From the NCBI GenBank assembly GCA_030272585.1, contig BSYQ01000016.1:372001-436000 (forward strand): DNA of 64,000 nucleotides. The letters run 5' to 3'. The stretch is from Bryopsis sp. KO-2023. Taxonomy: Eukaryota > Chlorophyta > Ulvophyceae > Bryopsidales > Bryopsidaceae. The position numbers and the translations under genes are program-made. Below are positions 43,342 through 54,799 of the stretch, piece by piece; the first letter of the stretch is position 1, and the number at the start of each line of letters is the position of its first letter. The notes beneath the pieces are model-generated. The model saw only the letters and a program-made list of their open reading frames with translations, did no database searches and had not been told where the DNA came from.

Positions 43342-44847
43342 ATGTTCCTGCGGCATTTTGAAAGTCGTGGCCAAAGTATGTACGGCGCATCCATTCGCGC
43401 TTGGTTTCTTGCCTGCTGGGCTGTATTTGTCATCCTGTCGAAGAATACGGAACTTGAAGAATACCAGAACCACAAACTGAATACGAGGGCTGTCTTACCA
43501 GTCAGGGGAAGCAGAGTTAACAGTTTGCGAGACAAGTACCCCAATTATGCAGCCCTCTCAACCCATGAAATCAAATGGACGCCAAAACATCCTGTAGGGG
43601 ACTACAGGATTCTGGTGGACGACATGCCAGAATCTAAGTGCTTAGTCATGGCGATCCACGGGGGTGGCATTGAGCCTTACACCAGCAATCTGGCTGGTGC
43701 GTATGTTGGGACATGCAAGGTGTATCGATTTGAAGGGATGAAACGACGGGGGAACAAAGACCTTCATATCACTTCCAACCATTTCGATGAGCCGACTGCG
43801 TTGGATATGGTCCAAACAGCTACCACCTGTGTTTCTTTGCATGGAATGTCAGGGCCAGACAAAAACGTGGTGAGGTGCTTACTAGTTAGTGGATAGATTG
43901 GGGGGGAAATCGAGCAAAAGGCGGAAATGGTGAAATATCGATGAATTTTTGCTGAATGGAGAGTTGGATTGGCTTTGTTTGAGGAGGAAATCACTCTGGA
44001 GAGATAAGCAATGTTTTTTGAAAAGAAGACGATTTGGAGATTTGGGAGATTTGAGATTTGGTTGATGCATTTGGGGATCATCACAGTGGAATTTTTTTCT
44101 CTTCAAGATTGAGTGTTGTGCTGTCATTGTGCACTAGATTTGTCTGGGTGGCCGGAATCAGCACTTGAAGGAGAGGTTTATGGATGCTGCTAGGGAATAT
44201 CCTTTGCTTCCATTCGAGGTCCATCAATGTGACTATCCGATGTGTGCAAGCTTCTGCGGATCTTCTAAACGCAATATCGTTAATAAGTGTTCCAGTGAAG
44301 GTATGTTTCTGAAAAAACAAAAAGGGGGAAAAAATGCATAGGCAAAGGCCTCCACTGGTTTCAGTTTTCTTGTCGGATGTGGTTTTTGATTGGAATCAAT
44401 TATGTGAAAACTTTGAATGAAGATCATACGACAATAGAAAAATCCATTTTGTGTGACTTCTACTGTCAATCGAAATATTGCAAGTTAAGCATGCCTGCTG
44501 CTAGTTCTGTTTTACTCGTTCCGCGACCGATTTGTGTTTAAAAAAGTTTGTTTTTTATCGCCCAAATAAGAATGCACCCAATAGTCCATTGAATGAGTGA
44601 CGGGCTAACACTGTTGTTGCTTGTGTTTAATTCTTTTCTAGAAATGGTAGTGATCCCTCTGTCGCTTTAACGACACGGAGGAAAAAAAACATAGAAAACA
44701 GAGAACTTTTGGTTCTTCACAGTGTATTTCTGGATGCCAGGGGGACTGCAACTGGAAATTTCAAGGAGGCTGCGTGATGAAATGAAAGCTTCGCCAGGCC
44801 AAACCCTGGCTGAAAAGGCCATCATGCACTTGATAAAAGTGGTGTGA
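43342..44847 (+). CDS. Poly-gamma-glutamate hydrolase-like (YjqB family) enzyme, three exons
   Basis: Exons 43342-43869, 44138-44300 and 44741-44847 join in phase to about 265 residues. A hydrophobic segment near the N-terminus (FLACWAVFVIL, about 22-32) is a signal peptide or anchor; ATG 43378 is an alternative start. The enzyme part begins YPNYAALSTHE and has the family signatures AIHGGGIEP (His106, Glu111), GNKDLHITSNHFDEP (His142), SLHG (His167) and, across the last junction, GGLQLEISRRLRDE. These match, from memory, phage and Bacillus-type poly-gamma-glutamate hydrolases, zinc enzymes with a carboxypeptidase-like fold. The exon 3 acceptor at 44740 was chosen because it restores the GGxQLExSRxLR motif. 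A eukaryotic copy with introns suggests an old transfer. Substrate in this host is unknown. Confidence 0.85.
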
Positions 44848-46591
44848 ATTGAGAAAAAATTATTTTAAAAATACATCTTTCTATAGTCGCAAAGTGTTGG
44901 TAGTGGGTTTCATGAAGGTGATGATAGATTTCATCTCGACAGGTTACAATAGGTTTTTTTCCCTTTTTTGCACTTTTTCCAAAAACGTTTGTGTAGCTTG
45001 TTAGAATTAATACCCTGACTGCGCCCGTAGGAAAAGCTGTGTGGCATTTTATAGTTTTAATCTAGAATATTTTTTTGTGTTTTTTTCGCAGGCTATGAAT
45101 CTGGGCTCTCATACAAGTCCCCAGCAAAGAAACTTGGAATGACAAATTTGCAAAAATGTCTTTTATTATCACAGATTGAGCCCTCAATCGAGTTACTGGC
45201 CTGCAGCTGTGGCTGGCAGCCTCACAATGAACACATGTGGTCTTTATTGTTTGGGGGGGGGCTCCGTCATTTGAAACATTTGGGGTGGTCTTGTAGAGTA
45301 TATAGTGTTTTTCAAAAAACTAAAACACTGTGAAATGCATCTCTGGTTGAGATGTCTTGGTTGCTGCCTGGGCATCGATTCGGTTTCACCACCAAATCAG
45401 GAGCTGCATGTGTTTTTGCCCTCAATTTTGAGTAACCTGTAGGATTTCGTTAGTCAGATGTTTTCCAGTGATGGGGACCATTTCTGGGAAAATGAGAGGT
45501 GTATAAAACTTGTGGAGGTTGACTGTGTCGACTGTGAAAAGAGACGAATGGCCACTAGTTCGGATGGTGCTTTGTAGGTTGATCGCAGGATTTGACTCAA
45601 CTCTCCTGGATAACACTAGCCAGGGACATGCCTCCCTCTTCCACAAACACGCGCCCCGACTTTCTGTATCCAGCATGGATCGTCGCTAGCGTCCAGTCAA
45701 GAACCACAAAGTTCACCACTCGTATGCTGGGACCACCCACTGACAATTTGACAATGCCTTATCTTTTCTCGTAAGTGCACGATAAGCATTTCACATGTCG
45801 CGTAACACCACTGGAGTCTGCTTATAGAATGATTGTGATTTTTGGCCGCTTGAGGCATCTCTCCCGTGGTGGCCTCGCGCGACGAGGTCTGCCTCGCGAG
45901 GAGCTAACCTCCGATACGTTTTTGCTGCCTATCACACAGCAGCGAGCCGACCGCCAGCAAATGCCGCCGCCGCCGCTGCTCTGCTCGTTCTCTTCCACAT
46001 ATCTTTCCGATTACAATGCATGCTGGAGATTATGACCATATGTGTCTGACTGCGTGTTCCCATAAACGAAGAGCACGGAATGAATTGCTCACCGGTCATT
46101 CAGAAGCGTCAGGTGAAGCTATCGGACGACCTTCGGAAAGGCGTCCTGGCTTCGAGTCGCCGGCTGGTGAAAAAGGAATTGAGACAAAAAGAAGGGTAGG
46201 TTCTGGTGTGCGTGCGCGAACCCCCCACACTCATAGAAGCTCTCTCGAGCATTTATATTGACTAAACATGTCGGGGGGGGTAAGATCTGTTTGCAGTAGA
46301 GCCCCGGTTGCCGGTAGTGTGGATAAGCGTTTTCCTGTTCGATCAGTACGAATCTTGTTATATCTTTTGGGACATTCAGGGGGTTCTTGTGTCGCAGACA
46401 AAGGGGGGGGAACTGGGAGGGAGGGTGCGTGCGTTTTGGTGTACTCGTTCCGCTGCCGAGTTCAAAGCAGCCGAAATATGCCGAGTTTTCTGCAACGAGT
46501 CGAGAGTGGGAAAACCCACGACTCTATTTTTTGTTTTTTTATTCATGGTTCTGATTCTTTCAACTTTGGATTGCATGCAGTGTAATTAAGA
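44848..46591 (+). other. Intergenic stretch with a GC-rich patch
   Basis: No gene is supported. A CpG-rich patch at 45,850-46,190 with a short GCCGCCGCC run could be a promoter or 5' leader for the CAP gene that follows. Confidence 0.3.
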
Positions 46592-48614
46592 ATGGAGACC
46601 ATTGTCTTGGCAGTGGCTTTTTTGTCGATCTTCTTTCAAAATGCATCAGCCCTGACATGTTCTGACACCAAAAACACAGTGGAAGCGGTAAGCAATTCAG
46701 ACCCCCTGAGGGAAAAGAACTTTCGGGAATCAGAGGACGCGTACCTAGATTAACAAATTGGACTGGAAACTCGAATGCAGAAAATACTGTGTCTCAAATG
46801 TGGAAATTTTCAAGTGTTGGAGCCAGTATACTCAAAGTAATATGTGAACCCTTCCCATGTGGATTTCATAGTATCTGCTAGTATCGCAATATGTGGGCTT
46901 ACTAATGGATGATATGACTACAATGGTTATCAATCCAGTAATGCTGGCAGATCTCACAAAATCTTGTTGGGAAAACCTTTCGATGAAAGATTACAAGCAG
47001 CTTCAGCACCTCGTCCCCTGTCAAAAAAAAACAAGAGGAGGAAAGAAGGAAGTCAAATTTGAACATGATTAACATGGTTTCTGGCCCTCCCTGTCTGTGT
47101 GTGTATACATTGGAGGAATGTTCTTGCATGAACCTCTGAATCCATGGTGTCTAATGATTTCCTCTTTCAAGGAATCTCAACCTCACTGGGTTTTGTTTTC
47201 TTTCTGGTTCTAGGTGGAGGAGTGTGTCAATGCGGTAAGAACAATGCCAGATAAATGGACCCCGCTCTTTGAAAATTGTCAGCTTGGGTCAATGGATCCC
47301 GCCCCCGAGTTAATAAGAGATTGGAGGCTTCAATCTGCAGCCGATTCTCACACCAAGGATATGGCTGCATCTTCCAGAACCTCCCATTAGTAAGCACACA
47401 AAAATCTGTTACAAAAAATCTGATGCCAGTGCTATTTCGTAATTCCATCAGTTTTTTCCTGAAGTTTTTTGTTTTGCAAGCAGTCATATTTATTTTCAGG
47501 AATAGGACTCGAATGATTTTACTTTTTGTCTCATTTTTTGAAAAAAAATATGAAAAGAAAATTCCTTCTCTATCATGATCTTTTTCCAAAACAGGAAGAG
47601 GAAATAAAAAAAAATCCGGAAGAATTAATTCCAGTTTCTTTATGCAACTTCTGATGGGGCTCCTTGTGTTTTTTGGTTTCGTTTTTTCAGTGGTAATGAT
47701 GGATCCTTTGTTACGGAGAGAGTGGTAGATAGAGCAGGTTTTGAAGGAAACTATATTGGAGAAAATGTGGCAGGCGGGTTCAACAGTGCTTTTGACGTGG
47801 TGGCGGCATGGATGTGTTCCGAAGGACACAGGAAAGCCATAATGGTATGAAGAAATATAGCTCCTGGAAGTTATTTCTGCCTGTTATTTGCCAGGCTTCC
47901 TCCTTTTACACTGCCCTGATCAATCTGATCTTCCTGTAAAGATATTGGAATTCATCTCACAAACACAAGGGAGTACCAGTTTTTTTCATAGACACAAAAC
48001 CCCCTGAATTTTGTGCTTGCCCACACAGAATTGCAACCACAATGTCGTTGGGACGGGGGTTCGATGCAATCCGGAGACGGAGAGATGCTTCTTTACACAG
48101 GTAACCGAACACATATTTGTACACTTCTGCTATCTTTTCAATACATGGGGCACAGGCTGCGATACTGGGAAACGGCGATGCCTCTGATACAAGCCGCCCT
48201 TGGGGCAAAGTGAGGGAGGGCACTCAAATTCACAGAATTTCCACTGTACAAGAAAAACTGAGTTGTGTTGTGTGCCTGTAGGATTTTGGATGCTTTCCCA
48301 GGAATTCCTGCTCTTGCAACCCAAAGCCTGCCCCAAAGTCCCCGCCCCCACCCCCCCCACCTAGCCCGCCCCCGCCCCCACCACCTAGCCCACCCCCACG
48401 CTCACCCCCACCCCCACCCCCGCGCCCTCCCCCCTCACCAAAGCCAAGCCCTTCCCCGTCGCCAAAGCCGAGCACCCCAAAACCTAGCCCACCTCCAAAG
48501 AATCCCCCTCCCCCTCCTCCGAGCCCAAAACCAAAGCCAGTTCCCTCCCCACCAAGCTTCTCTAGGAGAAGATTCAGGGGTTCGAATGGAGTTTACTACG
48601 TAACTCTTGGGTAA
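46592..48614 (+). CDS. CAP/PR-1 (SCP) domain protein with Pro-rich tail
   Basis: Exons 46592-46687, 47214-47389, 47691-47844, 48029-48100 and 48282-48614 join in phase to about 276 residues. Exon 1 is a signal peptide (METIVLAVAFLSIFF ... ASA). The CAP core shows HTKDMA, SHYGNDGSF, GENVAGGF, WMCSEGHRKAIMN and GTGVRCN, including the two His and the Glu typical of the cavity. A short Cys-containing linker (DFGCFPRNSCSCNPKP) leads to a tail of about 80 residues of SPPPP-type repeats, then a basic end (FSRRRFRGSNG). Such tails are hydroxyproline-rich wall-anchoring modules in green algae and plants. A small extra exon around 46781-46825 is possible, also phase 0. Predicted to be extracellular. 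Confidence 0.85.
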
Positions 48615-50335
48615 GCCTGGCTCCCCAGAGATGATGCACCACGGAGGATTTGGGCAAGCCGTGCTCCCTGTGAACACGTACCCGTGGTGAATTTGGGTTT
48701 ATGAGTAGGCCTGTTCAAGAGGGACAAGGAAAAAAAGGAGAAAAAAAAAGGTGAAGGTAAGAAAACTGGTGCATGCCGCCAGTCTTGCGGCTTTCTTCGA
48801 TATATGTATACATATTTACATACATATATATTATGGGAATTTTCGGTTCCAGTGGGGAAGGTCTGTATTATTTGATATTGGTGGTGGGGGTTTAGCATAT
48901 GCCAGAGAGAGGGAGAGAGAGAGTGAAAAATGAAAAATGAAAAAGAAAAGGGTGGCCCGACTGAAGAAAGCAGTAGAGAAATTGACCGCCAATCGATTTG
49001 CTTGATGATCGCTACAAGAGAAAGAGTCTGACCTGGACAGAAGTAAAGGAAACAAAAAAGGGTCGTGTTGAACGACGGCACAATTATGAAAATGTGCAAG
49101 TATTATGGGATTCAAGCACAGTGGGAATAAAAAAAAGGAGGAGAGACGATATTCAGACAATACGGGGTGACTGAGCAATATATGTGACTCGTATATATAT
49201 TGCCTTGTTTCCTTTGTTTCGGTGGAAGTCTCTTGGGAGCCTGTGGCCAATTACGGAGATGCTGCTGTTTTCTTGCCATCCATATCTCTTTTTTTATTTT
49301 TAGCTTCTTCTCGATGGAGTTACATGTGTCTCTGCATTTCTTTTTTTTTCTGCTGTTGTTTTTTTTTTCCTTTTGGTTTGATTCTTTTCTTTTCCCGTTC
49401 GGTTGCCTTTTTCTTCTTTGACTTGTTTTAGATGTAGACTGTACAGATCGTTTTTGTGTCGCAATTTGTTGATGAAAGGGGAAGGGAGGGGAAGGGCTTC
49501 TCACTCATATGTTGAAAAGAATATTAAAAAGAAGAATGTCAAGACGTTCCGATTTATTTCCTAGTCTTTCCCCTTAGTCACGTTCTCCCGTTGCAAGCTG
49601 GGCGAAATGAATCGACTGAAATTGACCACAGAAACCTCGTTTCATTTATGTGGAACCAGTAGTATATCGTGGGTAATTATGTTATGTTAGTATATCGTGG
49701 GTAATCGAAAACGAGTCGAAAAGTAATCAATCAATTACAGCAAAAAGAGGTCTTCAGAAACATGTCAAGAACACAACCTACTCTCTAGAAACAGCACAGT
49801 CAAAACTATGAATATGATCAGAGTTCTACAGGAACCTACCAGTCCACACAGAACTGGTTCGCAGTACTGGGAAGACCCTTAGCGATTCGTTAGCCACAAC
49901 ACCAACAAACAGACATCATACACGCCACTCTCAATCGGCTAGTCAATGATCACATTGCTCATCCCTCTGTGGCCTTGATTGAGCCCAGGCCTACATCTAC
50001 TTGGATGCAGTATTCTGGAGTTGTTTCTCCTTTTCCCCGAGCGAGTTGAATACTATCGATGAGCTTCCCGTTACATTCTGCATAGGGGGAGGTAGTCTCG
50101 TGCATGACACGTGGAGTACCAACTACCAGCTGTTGCTGGCCACGACGCTTCAGCCAAAATCTTCTGGGAAACAGATTTTCTCCACATTACCAAAACCCTC
50201 ACTTTGTGTCCCATCAACGGACAGTGCGTTTTGTCTAGCTCACTGTTGACTTACGATACGATTTGGAACACCTGTGTGTTTTGTCCTCTCTTCAGAACCC
50301 CCCTCCTTCTGGATTCGTGTCTCGCACCCGTAGAG
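48615..50335 (+). other. Intergenic stretch
   Basis: 3' flank of the CAP gene, GA-rich and T-rich simple sequence (48,720-49,450), and a short direct repeat TATATCGTGGGTAAT at about 49,664 and 49,690. No gene supported. Confidence 0.35.
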
Positions 50336-50764
50336 ATGAACAAGAAGGACGCGTTTCTAGCTCTTTTCTTTATTGGTGCCGCCGCCACCTTAATTCTTAT
50401 TGTTTCGATCGCCATTTCGATACCCGAGGAGTGTGCAAAACGCGAAGGACATAATCCACGTTGCCAACCAGGCGACCAAGTAACTCGATCAATCAATCGC
50501 GGGGGAATCTCGGCAAAAGAAAATCGACGAGAGGCCGGTGGTCGTAACGCTAACAAAAGGAGCGTCCCGATTTGGGGACGAATCTTGCTCATATCGAGTG
50601 GGTCGGTGGCCTTTTTGGGAATGGTCGGATGGATAGCTTGTTTGGGCATTGAATTGTCAAAGTTGGAGGGAAAAATTGCCATTGAGCATGCAATGGGCGA
50701 AAACGGTCCTGTAGAAATGATATTTGTTGATAAATCCCTTCTTGATTGGGAATGCAGGGTCTGA
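50336..50764 (+). CDS. Two-TM small protein, family copy 1 (142 aa)
   Basis: Starts MNKKDAFLALFFIGAAATLI, with TM1 at about 7-29, a basic, charged loop of about 55 residues with only two Cys, TM2 in WGRILLISSGSVAFLGMVGW, and an acidic tail. The start motif, spacing of the two TMs and position upstream of two close copies make it a diverged member of the same family. ATG 50336 was chosen by alignment with the MDRKDAF starts of the copies. Function unknown. Confidence 0.6.
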   Translation: MNKKDAFLALFFIGAAATLILIVSIAISIPEECAKREGHNPRCQPGDQVTRSINRGGISAKENRREAGGRNANKRSVPIWGRILLISSGSVAFLGMVGWIACLGIELSKLEGKIAIEHAMGENGPVEMIFVDKSLLDWECRV

Positions 50765-51782
50765 GCCACAGATCAACAGCTTGAAATTGATAAATTGTGG
50801 TCAATAATTTCAATTAGGATGCTAGGGGGGTGGGAACAAAAACAGTGTTTGGGACTGAATAGTTTGGAGAACTATAAGGTGACAGAGAAATTTGCTCGAT
50901 TCAGCCGGAGGCTTTGATAAGTTTGTATATTATCAGTTGGTTTATCATAAATGGTAGGGACAGGCATTAGCAGAATTGGTTTGGTATTCTTAAACAAGCA
51001 TTTCTTTGCCAAAATCTTTCGCAGTTGGAGAAAGTCTTGAAGGACTCATAGCCACAGTGTTCCAATTGTGATTGGGGGCTATGTATCCTTGGTCGAAGTT
51101 CGGATTTAATTTCGATCTGTCAAAATTTGACAGATTTTTGTGTCAAGACACAAGACCACCCACCTGTTTGTATTTGGGAAATACAGTATAATTTTCTTTT
51201 ACAGCATCCTTACCCCTTTTCTGCCAGAATTTGGCTCAGTGAGCCAAACTGAGCCGCAATGGAGTGTTGACCCGAAGACATCCACCGCTCAATAAGCCCG
51301 GGTCTTCGACAGCTACCCGCCTTTGAGTGCTGCCCCGCTGGGGCTTCGATTGACCGACAACGCACTCCGGAAATAGCATGTCGAGAACGACAGTCGAGAC
51401 ACAGCCACACAGCTTGTTGTTCTGACACAGATTTTGGTCGACACAGATCCATGCGCACACCAAATTCCTGGACTCAGCGCTGTATTCGCAGTGTGTCCGA
51501 CAGCGCTCTCGGAGCACCTCGTCGTAAGGGAGTGAACTATGGCCACTCATTACTTTGATCCGACACCAGCTCCGAGGACTTCAGACCTTTACGACGTCAA
51601 TCTGGTCGCAGCCCCAACAAGATTGTTTATTTGCTCGTGGTCTTCGGCTCCACACTCCAAACTACGAAACGGGCCAATCTATCCCCTGTGCATTCCGAGT
51701 GGCGAAAATTTTCCGCTCGACACGAGTTTGTTGCCCTGGGGATTGAAGCTTCGGAAAATCCTTAGTGAATTCACTACCAACG

Positions 51783-52238
51783 ATGGACAGAAAAGACGCT
51801 TTCTTTGCTCTCTTTCTTTGCGGCACTGTGGCCACGGTCATTTCGATCGTTGGCGTAGCCGTTGTGATCGACAGCAAGTGCCCATGTGGAGACGATGGAC
51901 TTTGCTGTTTCGAAGCAGTTGACGATTCGACTACCACCATGGATTGCAACGGAGGATGCACGTGTTTCTCCGAGTCGGAGGGCGCCGTCGAGTGCCGAGC
52001 CAAGACGAGGGAAATACCTCCGTGGGCAACGGCTCTTCTCGTTTCTCTTGGGGTCATTGGCGCGATCGGGGGAATTGGATGGGGGGTCCTCGGTGTCATA
52101 GGGAAATCGGATTCAGTCCCTCTGAACGACAACGAAAACGAGTCGAAAGATTTAAAGATGAGAGACACAGTAATCGTGGAGTCATATGGGGAATGGGGAA
52201 TAATGGCTGGCGGGAGAATGGGTTGCCATCTTAGTTAG
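51783..52238 (+). CDS. Two-TM Cys-loop small protein, family copy 2 (151 aa)
   Basis: Begins MDRKDAFFALFLCGTVATVI. TM1 is about 7-30. The loop has SKCPCGDDGLCCFE, then DDSTTTMDCNGGCTCFSESE and VECRAKTRE (eight Cys). TM2 is about 80-107 (Gly/Ile-rich, VIGAIGGIGWGVLGVIG). The tail is charged (NDNENESKD) and ends with ESYGEWGIMAGGR. A Cys-rich loop between two TMs suggests an extracytoplasmic disulfide-bonded domain. Single exon. I recognise no known family. Confidence 0.75.
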   Translation: MDRKDAFFALFLCGTVATVISIVGVAVVIDSKCPCGDDGLCCFEAVDDSTTTMDCNGGCTCFSESEGAVECRAKTREIPPWATALLVSLGVIGAIGGIGWGVLGVIGKSDSVPLNDNENESKDLKMRDTVIVESYGEWGIMAGGRMGCHLS

Positions 52239-53597
52239 AGGATGGAATTGAATTTTTCACTGAGTACTGAAGTATACTAAAGTACTGTTTCAGGTTGAAT
52301 CAATGGTTTCAAGTAATGGGGGAATGAGGGTGGGGAGCTGAGTTGCGACAGCAACGAATTTAGTTCCACAGGGAGTTTTGCTTGGTCTGACATCGCAGGG
52401 CCAGGTCCGTTGATGTCAAATACAGCTATCGGTAATCGGGGGATATTTTTTGAAATTCAGTATGTTAGGTGACATTCTTAATTTTTGTTTCAATATCAAA
52501 ATCAGCACCTTGTTCAAAGGTGCAAGAAACGCCCGTTTGCAGATTTCATGCGAATGTGCTGTTCTTTTGTTTTTATTTCGTTTTCGAGGGGATTTTTTCT
52601 TTTCTATTTCTGAAAATAGTTCGATTTTTATCAAGGTTCTCCCACCTTGGCGTGGTCATTGAACTTGATCCATTTTTTTTTCGAAAAAAAAGGTGGGTGG
52701 GGGGGAGGAGTTTGCAACTTTTTGGCTTTTTTTTTTTTGTTTGTTTCTGTTGTGGACTTATTCTAGAATCAATGCAAGATCTTGCATTGATGAATTGGTT
52801 CGAACGTGGTAGTGAACTATAGGGTTGGTAATTAACTGTAGGGTTGAACTGTAGGGTTGGTAATTAACTGTAGGGTTGAAAAGTCGTGAGGAAGAGGAGT
52901 GAAAGTGCCATGTTGTGGGAAATGTTAAGGTGTGGAATCTGTTATAGTATTGCTAAGAAAAGTGGGATTTGGGGAAGCAGCATTGTGAGGCACTCTGAAA
53001 ATTTGTTGATAATATTGTGGAAAAGATCTTGTTTTCGACCAGCATTGATATTCAACCCTGTGAAGTTCAGTGGATCCAGAAATTGACGGAACTTCGCAAA
53101 TATGTGTTACGTTTTCCCCGTTTCTCTCGCGATCACTGGTGGTGTGTCGCTCCTTGCTGGGGTGTTGCAGTGTTTCCAAGAAATCGCTTTTACACGAAGA
53201 GTTGTCATAAAATCATAAATCATGCTTCCGTGAGGAGTCCCCAGTTTATGTCAAGTATGCGAAACGCCACATTAATTCGGCCAATCTAATCCGTTGCTTA
53301 ACAATATGTTTCGAGACTCATTTCTTTTGTTTTTTTCAATGTCCATTTGAAGATGACCGATCGGCTCTGCATCACAACAACATATCCTACGAAAATTTGG
53401 AAAATCTGGTTCAAACCAACAAGATAGGGAGGAGGGTGGTGTTTTTGTTTGTTTGTTTTTTGTTTGTTTGCACAACACGACACATCAGATGACATACATG
53501 AAACAAATCTGGCGCATTCAACACGACACGTCGGTTACATGATTTTCGACTGTATATCTCTTTGGCTTGGAAAATTCCCAGGGCATTCACTCCAGCG

Positions 53598-54041
53598 ATG
53601 GACAGAAAAGATGCTTTCCTCACTCTCTTTCTCAGCTGCACTGCGGCCCTGGTCATTTCGATCGTTGGCATAGCCATTGCAATCGACAGCAAGTGTCCGT
53701 GCAGAGACCACGGACTCGAAGAAGTTGACGATTCGACAACCACCATGGATTGCAACGGAGGATGCACGTGTTTCTCCGAGTCGGAGAGCACCGTGGAGTG
53801 CCGAGATAAGACGCGGGAAATGCCTCTGTGGGGAACAGCCCTTCTCTTATCTCTTGGGATCAGCGGCGCGATCGGGGGAATTGGATGGGGGCTCCCCACT
53901 GCGATGGAGAAATGGAATTCATTCCGTCTGAACGACCACGATAACGAGTCTGAAGGTGTTGGGATGAGCGACACAGTAATGATGGAGTCATACGGTGAAT
54001 GGGGAATATTGGCTGGTGGGAGAACGAGTTTCTGTACTTAA
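53598..54041 (+). CDS. Two-TM Cys-loop small protein, family copy 3 (147 aa)
   Basis: Close paralogue of the gene at 51783: MDRKDAFLTLFLSCTAALVI, SKCPCRDHG, the identical block DDSTTTMDCNGGCTCFSESE, VECRDKTREMP, a Gly-rich TM2 and the tail ESYGEWGILAGGR. The loop is slightly shorter and has lost the CC pair of copy 2 (six Cys remain). The loop core and tail are the best conserved parts, hinting at where the function lies. Confidence 0.75.
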   Translation: MDRKDAFLTLFLSCTAALVISIVGIAIAIDSKCPCRDHGLEEVDDSTTTMDCNGGCTCFSESESTVECRDKTREMPLWGTALLLSLGISGAIGGIGWGLPTAMEKWNSFRLNDHDNESEGVGMSDTVMMESYGEWGILAGGRTSFCT

Positions 54042-54475
54042 TTTGAAGGCGGAGTTGGATCCAGACAAGTCCAATGGAGTTGAATAAGTTCTGTTTCAGG
54101 TTGCAACCTGAATCAACCAATAGGTTCAATGATTCAAGTGATGAGGGAATAGAAATGGGGAAGTTCTGAAGTCATTTATGCTTGGTTTGATATCGAAGGG
54201 CCAGGTCCATCGATGTCAAATATAGTTGCTGTAATTCTTGGGGTATGCTTCATATCATTTTGTTTTGTTTGGGTAGCGCACATTGAAACTATTTTAGGAA
54301 GTGTTCATCAATGATCAAGGTTTTATTTGAATTCTTCATTTTTTCTCACCAATTATTGATTCGTCAACACACTTCTTTTTAATGAATGGTCTTAATATTG
54401 GATTTTGAAAGGGAGACACAAGAAGCACATGATTTCAAGGAATTTTTATGAAAATTACTTTTCTTTTGGAGGGAG

Positions 54476-54754
54476 TTAACTTTTGTCCTTCCCTTTTTCT
54501 GTTTTTCCCAGCTTGATGTAATGATTGAACTTGATGAGGTGGATTTTCAAAAAGGGATGGGGGGTGGGGAGAGACTTTTTCTTTATGTGCCGCCAAAGCA
54601 GCCCCAGCAATAATTCTTCTGCCACTGGAACTTTTTTCCCGCACACAACTATCAAGCAGAACTTTGCCACGACACCAACCAAGATCTGAACAAACAAAGC
54701 GGTAGCCATCAGAAAGGGTCGCTGCATTCTAGTTTGTGTGCAGTCCACATCCAT
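54476..54754 (-). CDS. Possible 92-aa membrane protein
   Basis: An open frame with one clear hydrophobic segment (FLMATALFVQILVGVVAKF), a basic segment and a Lys-rich tail. No relatives recognised. Part of it lies in the duplicated 3' flank, and it may be chance. Confidence 0.2.
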   Translation of the reverse strand: MDVDCTQTRMQRPFLMATALFVQILVGVVAKFCLIVVCGKKVPVAEELLLGLLWRHIKKKSLPTPHPFLKIHLIKFNHYIKLGKTEKGKDKS

Positions 54755-54799
54755 TCAGCTACTGAACGAACTTTCTGGTCAGAGAGTTTCATGAATTCA

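Larger units (their letters stand above)
51700..54600 (+). repeat. Tandem segmental duplication (about 1.8-kb unit)
   Basis: The genes at 51783 and 53598 are 1815 bp apart. Their upstream edges (GGAAAAT...TTCACT...ACGATGGACAG-like) and 3' flanks match in patches: TTCAGGTTG, GGGCCAGGTCC(G/A)T(T/C)GATGTCAAATA, and further down GATTGAACTTGATGAGG versus CATTGAACTTGATCCAT. The duplication thus includes the downstream region to about 52,700 and 54,590. Confidence 0.7.
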
